Source: an uncultured Bacilli bacterium (lineage in GTDB: Bacteria; Bacillota_I; Bacilli_A; RF39; UBA660). From it: a DNA stretch of 36,429 nucleotides. This document shows, one piece after another, positions 1-9,352 of this stretch. Position numbers and translations under genes: made by a program. The notes below the pieces were generated by a model. It was given only the letters and a program-made list of their open reading frames with translations. It was not told the DNA's origin and did no database searches. Position 1 is the first letter of the stretch; the number at the start of each line of letters is the position of its first letter. The stretch spans positions 1 through 36,429 of the forward strand of contig CANRBV010000011.1 of assembly GCA_947628965.1 (NCBI GenBank). The letters run 5' to 3'.

Positions 1-50
1 GTAGCATTCTTTATATAATAAGTTTTTTCTCCAACTTTTACTAATTCCAT
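1..50 (-). CDS. partial CDS (N-terminus only, MELVKVGEKTYYIKNA...), possibly an MBL-fold hydrolase
   Basis: ATG at 48-50 (minus), good SD (AGGGAGGA) about 8 nt upstream, open to the window edge; family guess from N-terminal sequence only. Confidence 0.4.
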   Translation of the reverse strand, partial: MELVKVGEKTYYIKNA

Positions 51-140
51 AAATAAAATCCTCCCTACAAATTACTAATTTATCTCATTAAATATTATAA
101 CAAAATTTTTAAGGTAAGTTTAGGGGTACTGCTAAATTTA

Positions 141-680
141 CTACATACTACTTTTTTCTCTGTTTTCTTTTAGATCATCTAAATATTTTTGCCAAGATAT
201 ACGCCTATCTATTGCTGTATATCTAATTATAATCCACATAAGAACATCATAAACTTGTTCTTTTTTTATTTCAGCAGATAAGCAATATTTCTTAATACAA
301 GATATGTCTATTGGTAAATCAAATTGTTGTCCTTTATAACCGATAACTTTCAATAATAAATCATCAGCAATTTGATCTCCTTCATCAATTATTGTATCAA
401 AATCTTCTTTTTTGCTAGTGTAATAATCCGTTATATCATCTACATCTCTAGTTATTTTACGATAAAAGTCAATCGTTAAATTAGTTTTTAACTTTTCTAA
501 TAACTTATTAATGGTGATAGATATTACTTTATCTTTCTCTTCATTAGATAGGTCATCAATTAAAAAACTCAAATCTTCAAACTCTAAATCTAATACATCA
601 AGTACCTTTGTAAGTTCATCACCAGCATTTCTAATAATTGCTTTACTAATCTCATCAATTCTATCAGTAGTCTTATTCAT
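141..680 (-). CDS. hypothetical protein, acidic/helical, 179 aa
   Basis: Complete ORF with start and TAG stop; no family recognised. Confidence 0.65.
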   Translation of the reverse strand: MNKTTDRIDEISKAIIRNAGDELTKVLDVLDLEFEDLSFLIDDLSNEEKDKVISITINKLLEKLKTNLTIDFYRKITRDVDDITDYYTSKKEDFDTIIDEGDQIADDLLLKVIGYKGQQFDLPIDISCIKKYCLSAEIKKEQVYDVLMWIIIRYTAIDRRISWQKYLDDLKENREKSSM

Positions 681-739
681 TTTAGTTCCTCATTTCTATA
701 TTTTTCTAAACTTACCTATATTTAATTATATCACTAATT

Positions 740-765
740 ATTCAGTAAGTCGTACTTTTGTGAAT
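740..765. promoter_or_regulatory. candidate operator palindrome ATTCA-N2-AAGT-CGT-ACTT-N3-TGAAT
   Basis: Imperfect inverted repeat in the divergent intergenic region just upstream of the XRE regulator. Confidence 0.4.
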
Positions 766-805
766 ATTTAAAACATCAATGGGAAAATTATAGTTGGTGA
801 TTGGT

Positions 806-1261
806 ATGATAGATAATAATTTAAGATATTGTCGTGAAGAACTAGAAATGACACAAGAAGAATTAGGTATAATACTTGGTGCAAGTAAACAAATTGTTTC
901 AAATTGGGAAACAGGTTATGTTTTTATGCCTTTAACAAAATTAGTAAGATTTTGTAATTTATATAACTATTCATTAGATTTTGTTGTAGGTTTTACAAGA
1001 AAGAATATTAAATATAATAAAGAGATTAAATTAGATTCTAAACTTATAGGAAATAATTTAAAAACTTTAAGAAAAAGTCTAAATTTAACACAACAAAAAA
1101 TATCTGATAAATGTAATTTATATCAAGCAACTTATAATCACTATGAAACAGGATATAGTCTAATAAAGATAATTCCAGCTTATTCCATTTGTAAAACATA
1201 TAATATTTCAATGGATTGGCTTGTTGGAAGAAGTAAGAATCCTAAAATAACAAATAAATAG
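806..1261 (+). CDS. transcriptional regulator with two XRE-type HTH domains
   Basis: NLRYCREELEMTQEELGIILGASKQIVSNWETG and NLKTLRKSLNLTQQKISDKCNLYQATYNHYETG are tandem XRE HTH motifs; ATG at 806 preferred over the TTG at 794. Confidence 0.8.
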   Translation: MIDNNLRYCREELEMTQEELGIILGASKQIVSNWETGYVFMPLTKLVRFCNLYNYSLDFVVGFTRKNIKYNKEIKLDSKLIGNNLKTLRKSLNLTQQKISDKCNLYQATYNHYETGYSLIKIIPAYSICKTYNISMDWLVGRSKNPKITNK

Positions 1262-1264
1262 AAA

Positions 1265-1304
1265 AAGCGAGTTATGTAACGAATACACAACTCGCTTATT
1301 TTTT
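1265..1304. terminator. bidirectional intrinsic terminator
   Basis: AAGCGAGTT...AACTCGCTT stem followed by T-rich tract between convergent genes. Confidence 0.75.
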
Positions 1305-2061
1305 ATATTTCTATTTCATCAAGATCTTCATTTACATCTTTAAACCATCCTAATTCTTCATCCCATATAATATCATTATTTTTAAGTCTTTCGATGTTAT
1401 TTAAAATAGATTGTTTTAAATATCCAAATTTATTTACTATTTTTTCACCATTTTCATCCACGAAATTTCTTTCTAATACTCTAGGTATTATATAATGCAA
1501 AATAGTGAGAATATCGCTAATTTCATATTCATTTAATAGATTATTAAATAACTTATCATAATTATAAATATCCGTATCATCTTTTGTAATATATTTTCTA
1601 TCAATTAAATCAAATGTTAAAAAATGATGATTGGTTTTATCTACTTTATCTTTTTGTTCTTTAATACTTTGTATATTAGTATTTATTTGGGTATCTTTTT
1701 CAAGCGATTGAAAATCAAGGTCTAGGTTTTCTGTATCTTGTTTTTGGATATATGGTTCTAAATGAGGTTCTTCATAGATATTATAGACATATTCAAACTT
1801 TTTACTTTCCGTTTGATTTGGATATAATTTAGTAACTGATAAATATCCATTTTGTTTTAATTCAGTTAAAGCACTTTTTAAAGATGTAATTCTTTCTTTA
1901 GAGTTAGCAAGTAAACCTGGAAGAGAATAGTCCCAATCCTCTGGTAAAGATAGCATATAAGATAAAAGACCTTTAGCTTTAAGACTTAGATTTCTATTTT
2001 GTAGATGGTGATTACTCATAATTGTAAAATTTTTAGTTTTTTTAACTTTAAATACAGCCAT
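1303..2061 (-). CDS. helix-turn-helix replication/phage-ICE accessory protein
   Basis: MAVFKVKKTKNFTIMSNHHLQNRNLSLKAKGLLSYMLSLPEDWDYSLPGLL... is typical of HTH/replisome-organizer-like proteins on mobile elements; start at 2061 has SD AAAGGGTG. Confidence 0.65.
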   Translation of the reverse strand: MAVFKVKKTKNFTIMSNHHLQNRNLSLKAKGLLSYMLSLPEDWDYSLPGLLANSKERITSLKSALTELKQNGYLSVTKLYPNQTESKKFEYVYNIYEEPHLEPYIQKQDTENLDLDFQSLEKDTQINTNIQSIKEQKDKVDKTNHHFLTFDLIDRKYITKDDTDIYNYDKLFNNLLNEYEISDILTILHYIIPRVLERNFVDENGEKIVNKFGYLKQSILNNIERLKNNDIIWDEELGWFKDVNEDLDEIEI

Positions 2062-2093
2062 TCGTATCACCCTTTCTTTTATTTTTATCATGA

Positions 2094-2120
2094 AAAAAAT
2101 CCTAAATTTCTTAGGATTTT
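2094..2120 (-). terminator. intrinsic terminator overlapping the stop codon of the 2111..2734 gene
   Basis: minus: AAATCCTAAGAAATTTAGGATTTTTTT hairpin plus T-run. Confidence 0.65.
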
Positions 2121-2734
2121 AAGTCAAAAATATCTTCATTAAATATTTCTTTAAATGGTTTTACAAAATACCTCCAATTACTTGGTATTTTATCATTACC
2201 ACTTCTTACATAATCTACTCCGTTATAATAGACACATTTTAATATCCAATAATATTTAGTGTAATCATAAGCATCCCCGTAATGCCCATTCCAAACATTA
2301 GGTTTATATCTTTTAAAACTAGATAAAATTTTATTTCTATCTTTAATTGAAAGTGATTTATTTTCTTTAATTGCTATCCAATTAACTTTTATAGTGTATT
2401 TTGGATTCTCTTTATCACTAAAATCAAAGATATACTTATAATAATTATCATGGATACAAATTATAAAAGTTATGATGGATATATCAACTGTGTACATAAC
2501 TTTTCTTGAATGAAAGGTATTACCACAGTCTTTACAATACCTATTTGGTGATCTATAAGACATTTGCTCTCCATCAAAATCATACTTTACTAATCCATGC
2601 TTTCTATAATTGATATGAAGGCCTATATCTTCTTGATCGATATAATTAGGTTTGTCTTTCTTTCCACCTAAATACCCATAGGCAATATTAAAAGTATTCT
2701 GACTATTACAATACGGACAATTAGCTTTTCCCAT
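2111..2734 (-). CDS. zinc-ribbon hypothetical protein
   Basis: CPYC at N-terminus and CKDC at residues 67-70 give a four-Cys zinc-ribbon pattern; complete ORF. Confidence 0.6.
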   Translation of the reverse strand: MGKANCPYCNSQNTFNIAYGYLGGKKDKPNYIDQEDIGLHINYRKHGLVKYDFDGEQMSYRSPNRYCKDCGNTFHSRKVMYTVDISIITFIICIHDNYYKYIFDFSDKENPKYTIKVNWIAIKENKSLSIKDRNKILSSFKRYKPNVWNGHYGDAYDYTKYYWILKCVYYNGVDYVRSGNDKIPSNWRYFVKPFKEIFNEDIFDLKS

Positions 2735-2798
2735 CTAATTCCTCCAAATTCCATGAGTTTTTTAAACAAAAAAGCTTTTAATTCTCGTTTTTCGACAT

Positions 2799-2990
2799 GT
2801 GTCTTTGGTCGGTGTGATTACTGGTGAATTTTTAGTAAGTAAAAAAGGTATTGGTTACCTTATTATTTATGGAACACAAGTATTCAATTTAAATATTGTT
2901 ATGAGTGGTATTATCATTTTAATTTTCATTTCCTTTGTTCTTTATGAATTTATGAATTTATTAGAAAAAAGGTTAATAAAAGAAAAATAG
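2799..2990 (+). pseudogene. 3' fragment of an ABC transporter permease (SsuC/TauC/NitT-type)
   Basis: SLVGVITGEFLVSKKGIGYLIIYGTQVFNLNIVMSGIIIL...LLEKRL matches the conserved C-terminal part of these permeases; the N-terminal part is absent upstream. Confidence 0.6.
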
Positions 2991-3018
2991 CATTTTGTTT
3001 TTACAATTTGCTATTTTT
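2983..3018. terminator. bidirectional intrinsic terminator
   Basis: AAAAATAGCA...TGCTATTTTT between convergent ORFs. Confidence 0.65.
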
Positions 3019-3868
3019 TATTTTCCAATTTTTCTTTTTCATCTGTATATTGATAGTTCAATTTGTTTTGATTGGTAATAACGGATTCTCCCAGTAGATT
3101 TTCAATTTCATCTCTTGTGTTTTTAGCAACTTGCCCACCTGCATGAGCGACTTTTATATTTTCTTCTAATCCTTTAGGTTTCGTTTTCTTTGCTAGTCTC
3201 TTTGTTACCTCTTCACTTATATCCGTTAGAGATACTTCTATATTATCCATATTATCTCGAAGTGATTCTTTACGAAGGCCTTTGTATTCTTTATATTCTT
3301 TAGCAGTCATTCCAGACCAGGTTTTATAGATTTCATTCGTTAAGATAGCAAATTCTTTATTTTCTGTAATACCATTTTCTTTCCATACATCTGTAAGTTC
3401 TTTTCTATCTTGAATACTTTGCATTCTTTTTGTAATCCATTTTTCTTCATAACCTTTTGCTCTATACAAATCCATAGACCTTTGAGCTGCTATTGATGGG
3501 TCAAATACTTCATCAACTCTTTCACTACCAAGTTTTGCTAACCAAAGTTTCACAGGCTCTGCATTTTTACTTGGAATGGATTCAATTATTCTAAACATTC
3601 CTTTAATATCAACAACATCAGTTTTATAATATTTTCCATCAGAAGATTTTAATTTCAGTTGGTCACAATTTGTGACCGACTGATTTCCTTCTTCTTTTAG
3701 TCTCCCTTTTAATACATTCCAATAATGCCTAGGATTTTTACTATCTGTTAGAACCCTTACAATATCTACAACACTGATATAATATTTTTCACTTTCTTTA
3801 TCCCAAACAGTTCTAATTGTTTCATTATTAAATATCTTATTTACTAAATGCATTTTATCTTGATTCAT
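3011..3868 (-). CDS. BRO-N / phage-antirepressor-like protein
   Basis: IRTVWDKESEKYYISVVDIVRVLTDSKNPRHYWNVLKGRL is a BRO-N-like N-terminus; start at 3868 has a strong SD AGGAGG. Confidence 0.7.
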   Translation of the reverse strand: MNQDKMHLVNKIFNNETIRTVWDKESEKYYISVVDIVRVLTDSKNPRHYWNVLKGRLKEEGNQSVTNCDQLKLKSSDGKYYKTDVVDIKGMFRIIESIPSKNAEPVKLWLAKLGSERVDEVFDPSIAAQRSMDLYRAKGYEEKWITKRMQSIQDRKELTDVWKENGITENKEFAILTNEIYKTWSGMTAKEYKEYKGLRKESLRDNMDNIEVSLTDISEEVTKRLAKKTKPKGLEENIKVAHAGGQVAKNTRDEIENLLGESVITNQNKLNYQYTDEKEKLENKK

Positions 3869-3993
3869 GCCAAACCTCCTTATAAGAAAATTATACATTA
3901 AGAACATTTGTTTGACAATGCTTTTATTTTTCTTTTCTAAAGTACATTATAACATAGAAAAACAAACCATATAACTAGTCTGTATTGCTTAAC

Positions 3994-4027
3994 AAAAAAG
4001 CAAGTGATTGTAAAATATATCTCACTT
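3994..4027 (-). terminator. weak intrinsic terminator downstream of the SDR gene
   Basis: minus: AAGTGA...TCACTTGCTTTTTTG. Confidence 0.4.
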
Positions 4028-4097
4028 ACTCATACAGATTGTAATTATTTTTTTATTAATTTTTTTAAATCATCAGATATTTATTTTTTAATAAATA

Positions 4098-4841
4098 CTA
4101 GTTTCTTGCCGCACCATCTACTTGTAAGATTACTCCTGTAATATAGTTTGCCATATCACTTGCCAAAAATAGAAATGCATTGGCAACATCCCTAGGCTCT
4201 CCAATTCTTCCTAAAGGAATTGATTTTATTAAGGGTTCAATCATATCTTTTGGCAAATTTGCTATCATATCCGTTTTGATAATTCCTGGTGCTACAGCAT
4301 TAACTCGAATATGAAAAGGAGCAAGTTCGCGTGCCAAAGACTTTGTAATTCCATTCACTGCAAATTTAGAAGCTGGATAACCTACACCTGAGGGTTGACC
4401 ATAAATACTAACCATTGAACTGGTATTTAAAATTACACCCTCTTTTTGTTCTTTCATATAAGGAACAACGGCTTTAGACATATTAAAGACTGCATTCACA
4501 TTTAAATTCATAATATTTGTAAAATCTTCACTTGTAGTTTCCTCTATTTTTTTATTTGCTGAGATCCCAGCATTATTAATAACAATATCAATTCTACCAT
4601 AATTTTTATAAATCTCATCTATAGTTTTTCTAACACTTTCATAATCATTAAGATTAGGAGCAAAACCTATAGCGTCATAGCCTTCCTTTTTTAACTTTTC
4701 TACTGCTTCAATGGCTGTTTCTTTTCGTGAGCCAAATAAAATAACAGTAGCATGATTTTCAATAAAGGATTTTACAATTTCATAACCAATTCCCCTAGTT
4801 CCACCCGTAACAATTACAACTTTGTCTTTAAAATCTAACAT
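4098..4841 (-). CDS. SDR-family oxidoreductase, 3-oxoacyl-ACP reductase-like
   Basis: TGGTRGIG, NNAG, YPASK motifs; C-terminal FLASDMANYITGVILQVDGA. Confidence 0.9.
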   Translation of the reverse strand: MLDFKDKVVIVTGGTRGIGYEIVKSFIENHATVILFGSRKETAIEAVEKLKKEGYDAIGFAPNLNDYESVRKTIDEIYKNYGRIDIVINNAGISANKKIEETTSEDFTNIMNLNVNAVFNMSKAVVPYMKEQKEGVILNTSSMVSIYGQPSGVGYPASKFAVNGITKSLARELAPFHIRVNAVAPGIIKTDMIANLPKDMIEPLIKSIPLGRIGEPRDVANAFLFLASDMANYITGVILQVDGAARN

Positions 4842-4906
4842 TTACATTCTCCTCAAACAATTTTATAAATATAGTGTATCAAAAGCTAATAGAAAATGCA
4901 AAATGA

Positions 4907-7900
4907 TTATTCGCTCCTTAAAGCTTCAACAGGATCTTTCTTTGACGCTGCTCTTGCTGGAATTAAACCACCAATTAAAGTTAAAAGAATAGAAAGGAAA
5001 ACCAATATTAAAGCTGCGTTAAATGGTAATGATGCAGAAAGAGGAATATTTCCAGTAAAATGATGTAATACATTATTAATAATTGGTATAAAAGAATAAG
5101 AAATTCCAATTCCAAATAATCCAGATAAGAAACCTATAATAAAAGTTTCAGCATTAAAGATAGAAGAAATATTTCCCTTAGAAGCTCCTATAGCTCTTAA
5201 AATTCCAATCTCTTTGGTTCTTTCATAAACAGAAATATAAGTAATAACTCCTATCATAATACTTGATACTACAAGAGATATAGATACAAAGGCAATTAAA
5301 ACATAACTAACAGCATTTACGATTGTTTTCACAGAAGACATAAGAATTCCTGTTGTATCAGAAAAATCAATTTCTTTTTCATCATCTACACTCTTATTAT
5401 ATTGTTCTATAAAAGATAAAAAATGATCTTTTCCTTCAAAACTATTAAAATAAAAGGAAATATATGTTGGTTCTTCTTTATCTTGATAACCTAATAATAT
5501 TAAATTTGATTTTTGCGTTGTTTCTGTAGGATTCATCATAGCATTTACTACTCGAGTAAGTTCATTTTCCGAAAAATTAAGCGTAAAAGCATTAGCAATT
5601 TTATCTTGATCTACATGAAAAGCATCCGCAATATGGCTCGATAGATTTGAAGTTAACTCTCCAACTTTGGTTAATATTGTTGTTCTCATTAAAGTTTCAG
5701 TCATCGTTTTAGCCATTGTCTCCTCTACACCTATTATTCCTGCACTATTAAGCGTTTCTTTAATGATAGAATTTTTAAGTGACCCTTCAACCATAGCTTT
5801 AGGATTTTCTGAATCTAAAACAAATTCTGGATTTATAGTACTCATTGTAGCATTATATAAAGTAACATACCCCTTTAATAAACTATTTAATATTCCTTCA
5901 TAAATGGTTTTAAAATTCTCTTTTGGAATTATATATTCTTTTTCTAATTTCTGTAAAATAGTATCAATTTCTTTACTTTCCAAATAGTTTTTAACAATTT
6001 TCTCCGTATCGTTTAAATAAAATTCAGTTTCTATTGAATCAAAAATTCCATTGGCCAATGTCTCTAACGTATCTTGAAAAGCTTTTTTAGCAGGTGTAGT
6101 ATCTGTAGTAATGGCTTCATTTATTTGCTTCATATATTCTTGAGTTTCTTCTTCCAATGATTTTTGATCAATATTAATATTAAATGCACTTTGTAGTTTT
6201 TGACTATCAACTTTCACCAAATCTGAAAATTCAAAATCAAAATCATTCTTTTTATTATCAAACTTATTTCCCGAAAAAACATCGATATCTATATTTTTTA
6301 GTTGTTCTTGTACTACCTTGGTATCTTTGGCATAATCAATAATATAATCAATTAAGTCTGATGTATAAGCTACTCCTGGATTAAGAGCCATTGAAGAGAC
6401 TCCGCTTTTTGGACTTACAATTCCCACAATTTTTAATTTCTTAGCTTTTTCATAAATATTTTTCATATAAGATTCATCATTTGACATATCTTCATAAACA
6501 TCATATTTTGAATTATATTTATAAGTATCTGCTGGCATAACTAATCTTAAATCAACATTCATTAAATCTTCATAAGTAAATGTCATAGGTTCATTATGAA
6601 TATCGACAGATTCTCCACTCATAATACTTTTAACCATATCACTAAGCTCATTTGTATCACGAAATCCTAAAGAATAAACGAGTAAATCGGAAATAGAATT
6701 TGGTTCAGATAGAACAATAAGCATTTCATCATATTTTTCAGGCCATCTACCTGCCAAAACATCATAATCATCTTTTATTTCTTCTTGATTGTCTACCATT
6801 TGGGAAAAAATAGAAGCCATTGTAGAATAAGTACTTGTAATAGAACCATTTCCCATCATAGAACTAAATAGATTACTTGGATTAATTTTAGCCAATTTTT
6901 TTGTTGCATCAATTGTATAAATGTTAGGATCGATACTATAAGAATAAGAAACATTTGATATATCTTCTTCCACTTCAGAGTAGTTTTTTTCTAAATACCT
7001 TTTAAAACTTTTTAAATCATTTGTACTTACACTCGATAACATAGATGTAATATATTGTTGTTCTTTGACTTCATTTGAATGATTAGAATCATTGCTTCCA
7101 CTTCTCATGGATAATAACAAATTTGTAATATCCATGGTTTCTTGTTGAATCGTAAGTGGATAAGAAGTTAATGTTTCTTCTTGAATGGAATCTACATAAT
7201 TTTGAAATCCTTTAGAAACAGCTAAAATTAGGGCAATCCCAATTATCCCAATTGAACCAGCAACCGAAACTAAAATCGTTCTTGCTTTTTTGGTCATTAA
7301 ATTATTAAAAGATAAAGATAAAGCCGTTAGAAAGGACATCTTTGTTTTTTTCGATTTATTTTTTATATTTTCTTTTGGTTCTTTTGTATCTACTTTACCA
7401 TTATAAGGATTTGAGTCTGAAACAATTTTACCATCCTTAATATTAATAATTCGACTAGAATATTGAAAAGCCAAATCTGGATTGTGAGTAACCATAATTA
7501 CCAAACGATTTAAAGCAATCTTTTTAAGTAACTCCATAATTTGGACAGAAGTATCTGAATCAAGTGCTCCAGTAGGTTCATCTGCTAAAATAATTTCAGG
7601 ATCATTAATAAGTGCTCTTGCAATAGCAACTCTTTGCATTTGCCCTCCTGATAATTGATTTGGTTTTTTATTAATATGAGAGGCTAAACCAACTTCTTTT
7701 AAAGCTTGAATTGCTCTTTTTTTGCGTTCGTTTTTAGAAATACCTGATAAAGTTAAAGCAAGTTCCACATTTTTTAAAATCGTTTGATGAGTTATTAAAT
7801 TATAACTTTGAAAAATAAAACCAACTCTGTGATTACGATAAGAATCCCAATCTCGATCTTTAAACTTTTTAGTACTTACTTCATTCACGATTAAATCTCC

Positions 7901-8077
7901 TGAAGTATATTCGTCTAATCCCCCAATTATATTTAAAAAAGTTGTTTTTCCTGAACCTGATGGCCCTAATATAGAAGCAAATTCATGCTTTCTAAAATTG
8001 ACACTTACCTTATCTAAAGCCTTTTGTTCAAAACCAGCCGTTTTATACACTTTAGTAATATTCTTAATTTCTATCAT
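4907..8077 (-). CDS. ABC transporter, fused ATP-binding/permease (MacB/FtsX type) with a large extracytoplasmic domain
   Basis: Walker A GPSGSGKT, signature LSGGQMQR, Walker B ILADEP; C-terminal FtsX-like TM domain ERTKEIGILRAIGASK. Confidence 0.92.
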   Translation of the reverse strand: MIEIKNITKVYKTAGFEQKALDKVSVNFRKHEFASILGPSGSGKTTFLNIIGGLDEYTSGDLIVNEVSTKKFKDRDWDSYRNHRVGFIFQSYNLITHQTILKNVELALTLSGISKNERKKRAIQALKEVGLASHINKKPNQLSGGQMQRVAIARALINDPEIILADEPTGALDSDTSVQIMELLKKIALNRLVIMVTHNPDLAFQYSSRIINIKDGKIVSDSNPYNGKVDTKEPKENIKNKSKKTKMSFLTALSLSFNNLMTKKARTILVSVAGSIGIIGIALILAVSKGFQNYVDSIQEETLTSYPLTIQQETMDITNLLLSMRSGSNDSNHSNEVKEQQYITSMLSSVSTNDLKSFKRYLEKNYSEVEEDISNVSYSYSIDPNIYTIDATKKLAKINPSNLFSSMMGNGSITSTYSTMASIFSQMVDNQEEIKDDYDVLAGRWPEKYDEMLIVLSEPNSISDLLVYSLGFRDTNELSDMVKSIMSGESVDIHNEPMTFTYEDLMNVDLRLVMPADTYKYNSKYDVYEDMSNDESYMKNIYEKAKKLKIVGIVSPKSGVSSMALNPGVAYTSDLIDYIIDYAKDTKVVQEQLKNIDIDVFSGNKFDNKKNDFDFEFSDLVKVDSQKLQSAFNINIDQKSLEEETQEYMKQINEAITTDTTPAKKAFQDTLETLANGIFDSIETEFYLNDTEKIVKNYLESKEIDTILQKLEKEYIIPKENFKTIYEGILNSLLKGYVTLYNATMSTINPEFVLDSENPKAMVEGSLKNSIIKETLNSAGIIGVEETMAKTMTETLMRTTILTKVGELTSNLSSHIADAFHVDQDKIANAFTLNFSENELTRVVNAMMNPTETTQKSNLILLGYQDKEEPTYISFYFNSFEGKDHFLSFIEQYNKSVDDEKEIDFSDTTGILMSSVKTIVNAVSYVLIAFVSISLVVSSIMIGVITYISVYERTKEIGILRAIGASKGNISSIFNAETFIIGFLSGLFGIGISYSFIPIINNVLHHFTGNIPLSASLPFNAALILVFLSILLTLIGGLIPARAASKKDPVEALRSE

Positions 8078-8188
8078 TTCTTCACCTTAATTTTCCATTT
8101 AAAAAATTTTTTAGCAAACAACAATATATTATATACTAAAAAATAAGATTATTCCACTATAATGCATAAATAACAAAAAAAATTTATT

Positions 8189-8536
8189 TCAGGCCCTTTT
8201 CAATAGCGTATCTTCTTTAATTGATTTGGTATAATTTAATAATTCAATATATTTTTCTAAGAAGGCTTTTTTCATTTCTATTGGATAAGAATAATTCCCG
8301 ACATAGTTTTGCATTTCTTGATAAGCAAGATTTCTATGAATATTACTAAGCATTCCTATTGCACTATTTATAGTTAAATAAGAATAAAAATTTTTTATAT
8401 TTTGTATATCCTCTTTAAAAAGACTTTCTATTGGATAACCATCTTTTATTTTTTGATAAGTATTTAAAATAGATTTTACAATATCTTCATTCGATATTCC
8501 TTTATTTTGAATACTATAAATTGTTCTAATTTTCAT
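8189..8536 (-). CDS. hypothetical protein, 115 aa
   Basis: Complete ORF ending in TGA; no family recognised. Confidence 0.55.
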   Translation of the reverse strand: MKIRTIYSIQNKGISNEDIVKSILNTYQKIKDGYPIESLFKEDIQNIKNFYSYLTINSAIGMLSNIHRNLAYQEMQNYVGNYSYPIEMKKAFLEKYIELLNYTKSIKEDTLLKRA

Positions 8537-8658
8537 ATTTTTTCCTCTCTTTTATAGAAATTATGAGTCTTTACTTTACCTCTTTTTTCTAAGTTTGTCA
8601 ATTAAACAACTATTATATTTTATTCTAAATTGGAAATACTAGTATTAGGTGAAAAAAT

Positions 8659-9333
8659 ATGGAAATTATAATTCGTTCTATAATAATGTTTATTGTTTTA
8701 TTTATTATCGTAAAATTTCTTGGCAAGAAACAAATAAAAAATATGACTTTATACGATTATATTTTAAGCATTACAATTGGTTCTATTGCAGCGGATACTA
8801 TAATTAGTTTAGATACGCCTTTATACGATGGTATTCTTTCTTTGGTTTTATTTGGATGTATTGGATATATCACAAGTATTTTAGCTTACCACAATCACAC
8901 TGTCGAAGAAATTATAGATGGTGAACCTCTTGTTTTGTTTGAAAATAATGATTTCAATTATGAAAACTTAGAAACGGCAAAATTGAGTGTAGCTAAAGTA
9001 TTAGAAAATTGTCGTTTAAAAGGTTGCTTTGATATTAATGAACTTGATTGTGCTGTACTAGAACCATCTGGAGATATCTCTATTCTTCTAAAAGGAGACT
9101 CTCAACCTATTACAAGCAATGATTTAAAAAGTACTGTTCAAAAAAATAGTAAAAAGCAAACATTAAATCATTTAGTTATTGTCGATGGTGTTTTAAATGA
9201 AAAAGAATTAAAAAAAGCCAAGAAAAGTTATCATTGGCTTACCAATTATTTAAAAGAAAAGGAAATTCTTTTAGAAAGAGTTACTCTTCTATCTATAGAC
9301 AAAAATAATAAAATTACACTATTTAGTAAGTAA
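8659..9333 (+). CDS. DUF421 / YetF-family membrane protein
   Basis: N-terminal TM helices with FLGKKQIKNMTLYDYILSITIGSIAA and later EPLVLFENNDFNYENL. Confidence 0.88.
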   Translation: MEIIIRSIIMFIVLFIIVKFLGKKQIKNMTLYDYILSITIGSIAADTIISLDTPLYDGILSLVLFGCIGYITSILAYHNHTVEEIIDGEPLVLFENNDFNYENLETAKLSVAKVLENCRLKGCFDINELDCAVLEPSGDISILLKGDSQPITSNDLKSTVQKNSKKQTLNHLVIVDGVLNEKELKKAKKSYHWLTNYLKEKEILLERVTLLSIDKNNKITLFSK

Positions 9334-9352
9334 CATTGTTTTGTTACTTTTT
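9328..9352 (+). terminator. intrinsic terminator
   Basis: AGTAAC-loop-GTTACT followed by TTTTTT. Confidence 0.6.

Noticed and set aside
511-771. 86-aa plus ORF opposite the 141-680 gene
   Set aside because: Antisense shadow, hydrophobic/Ser-rich by composition and no RBS.
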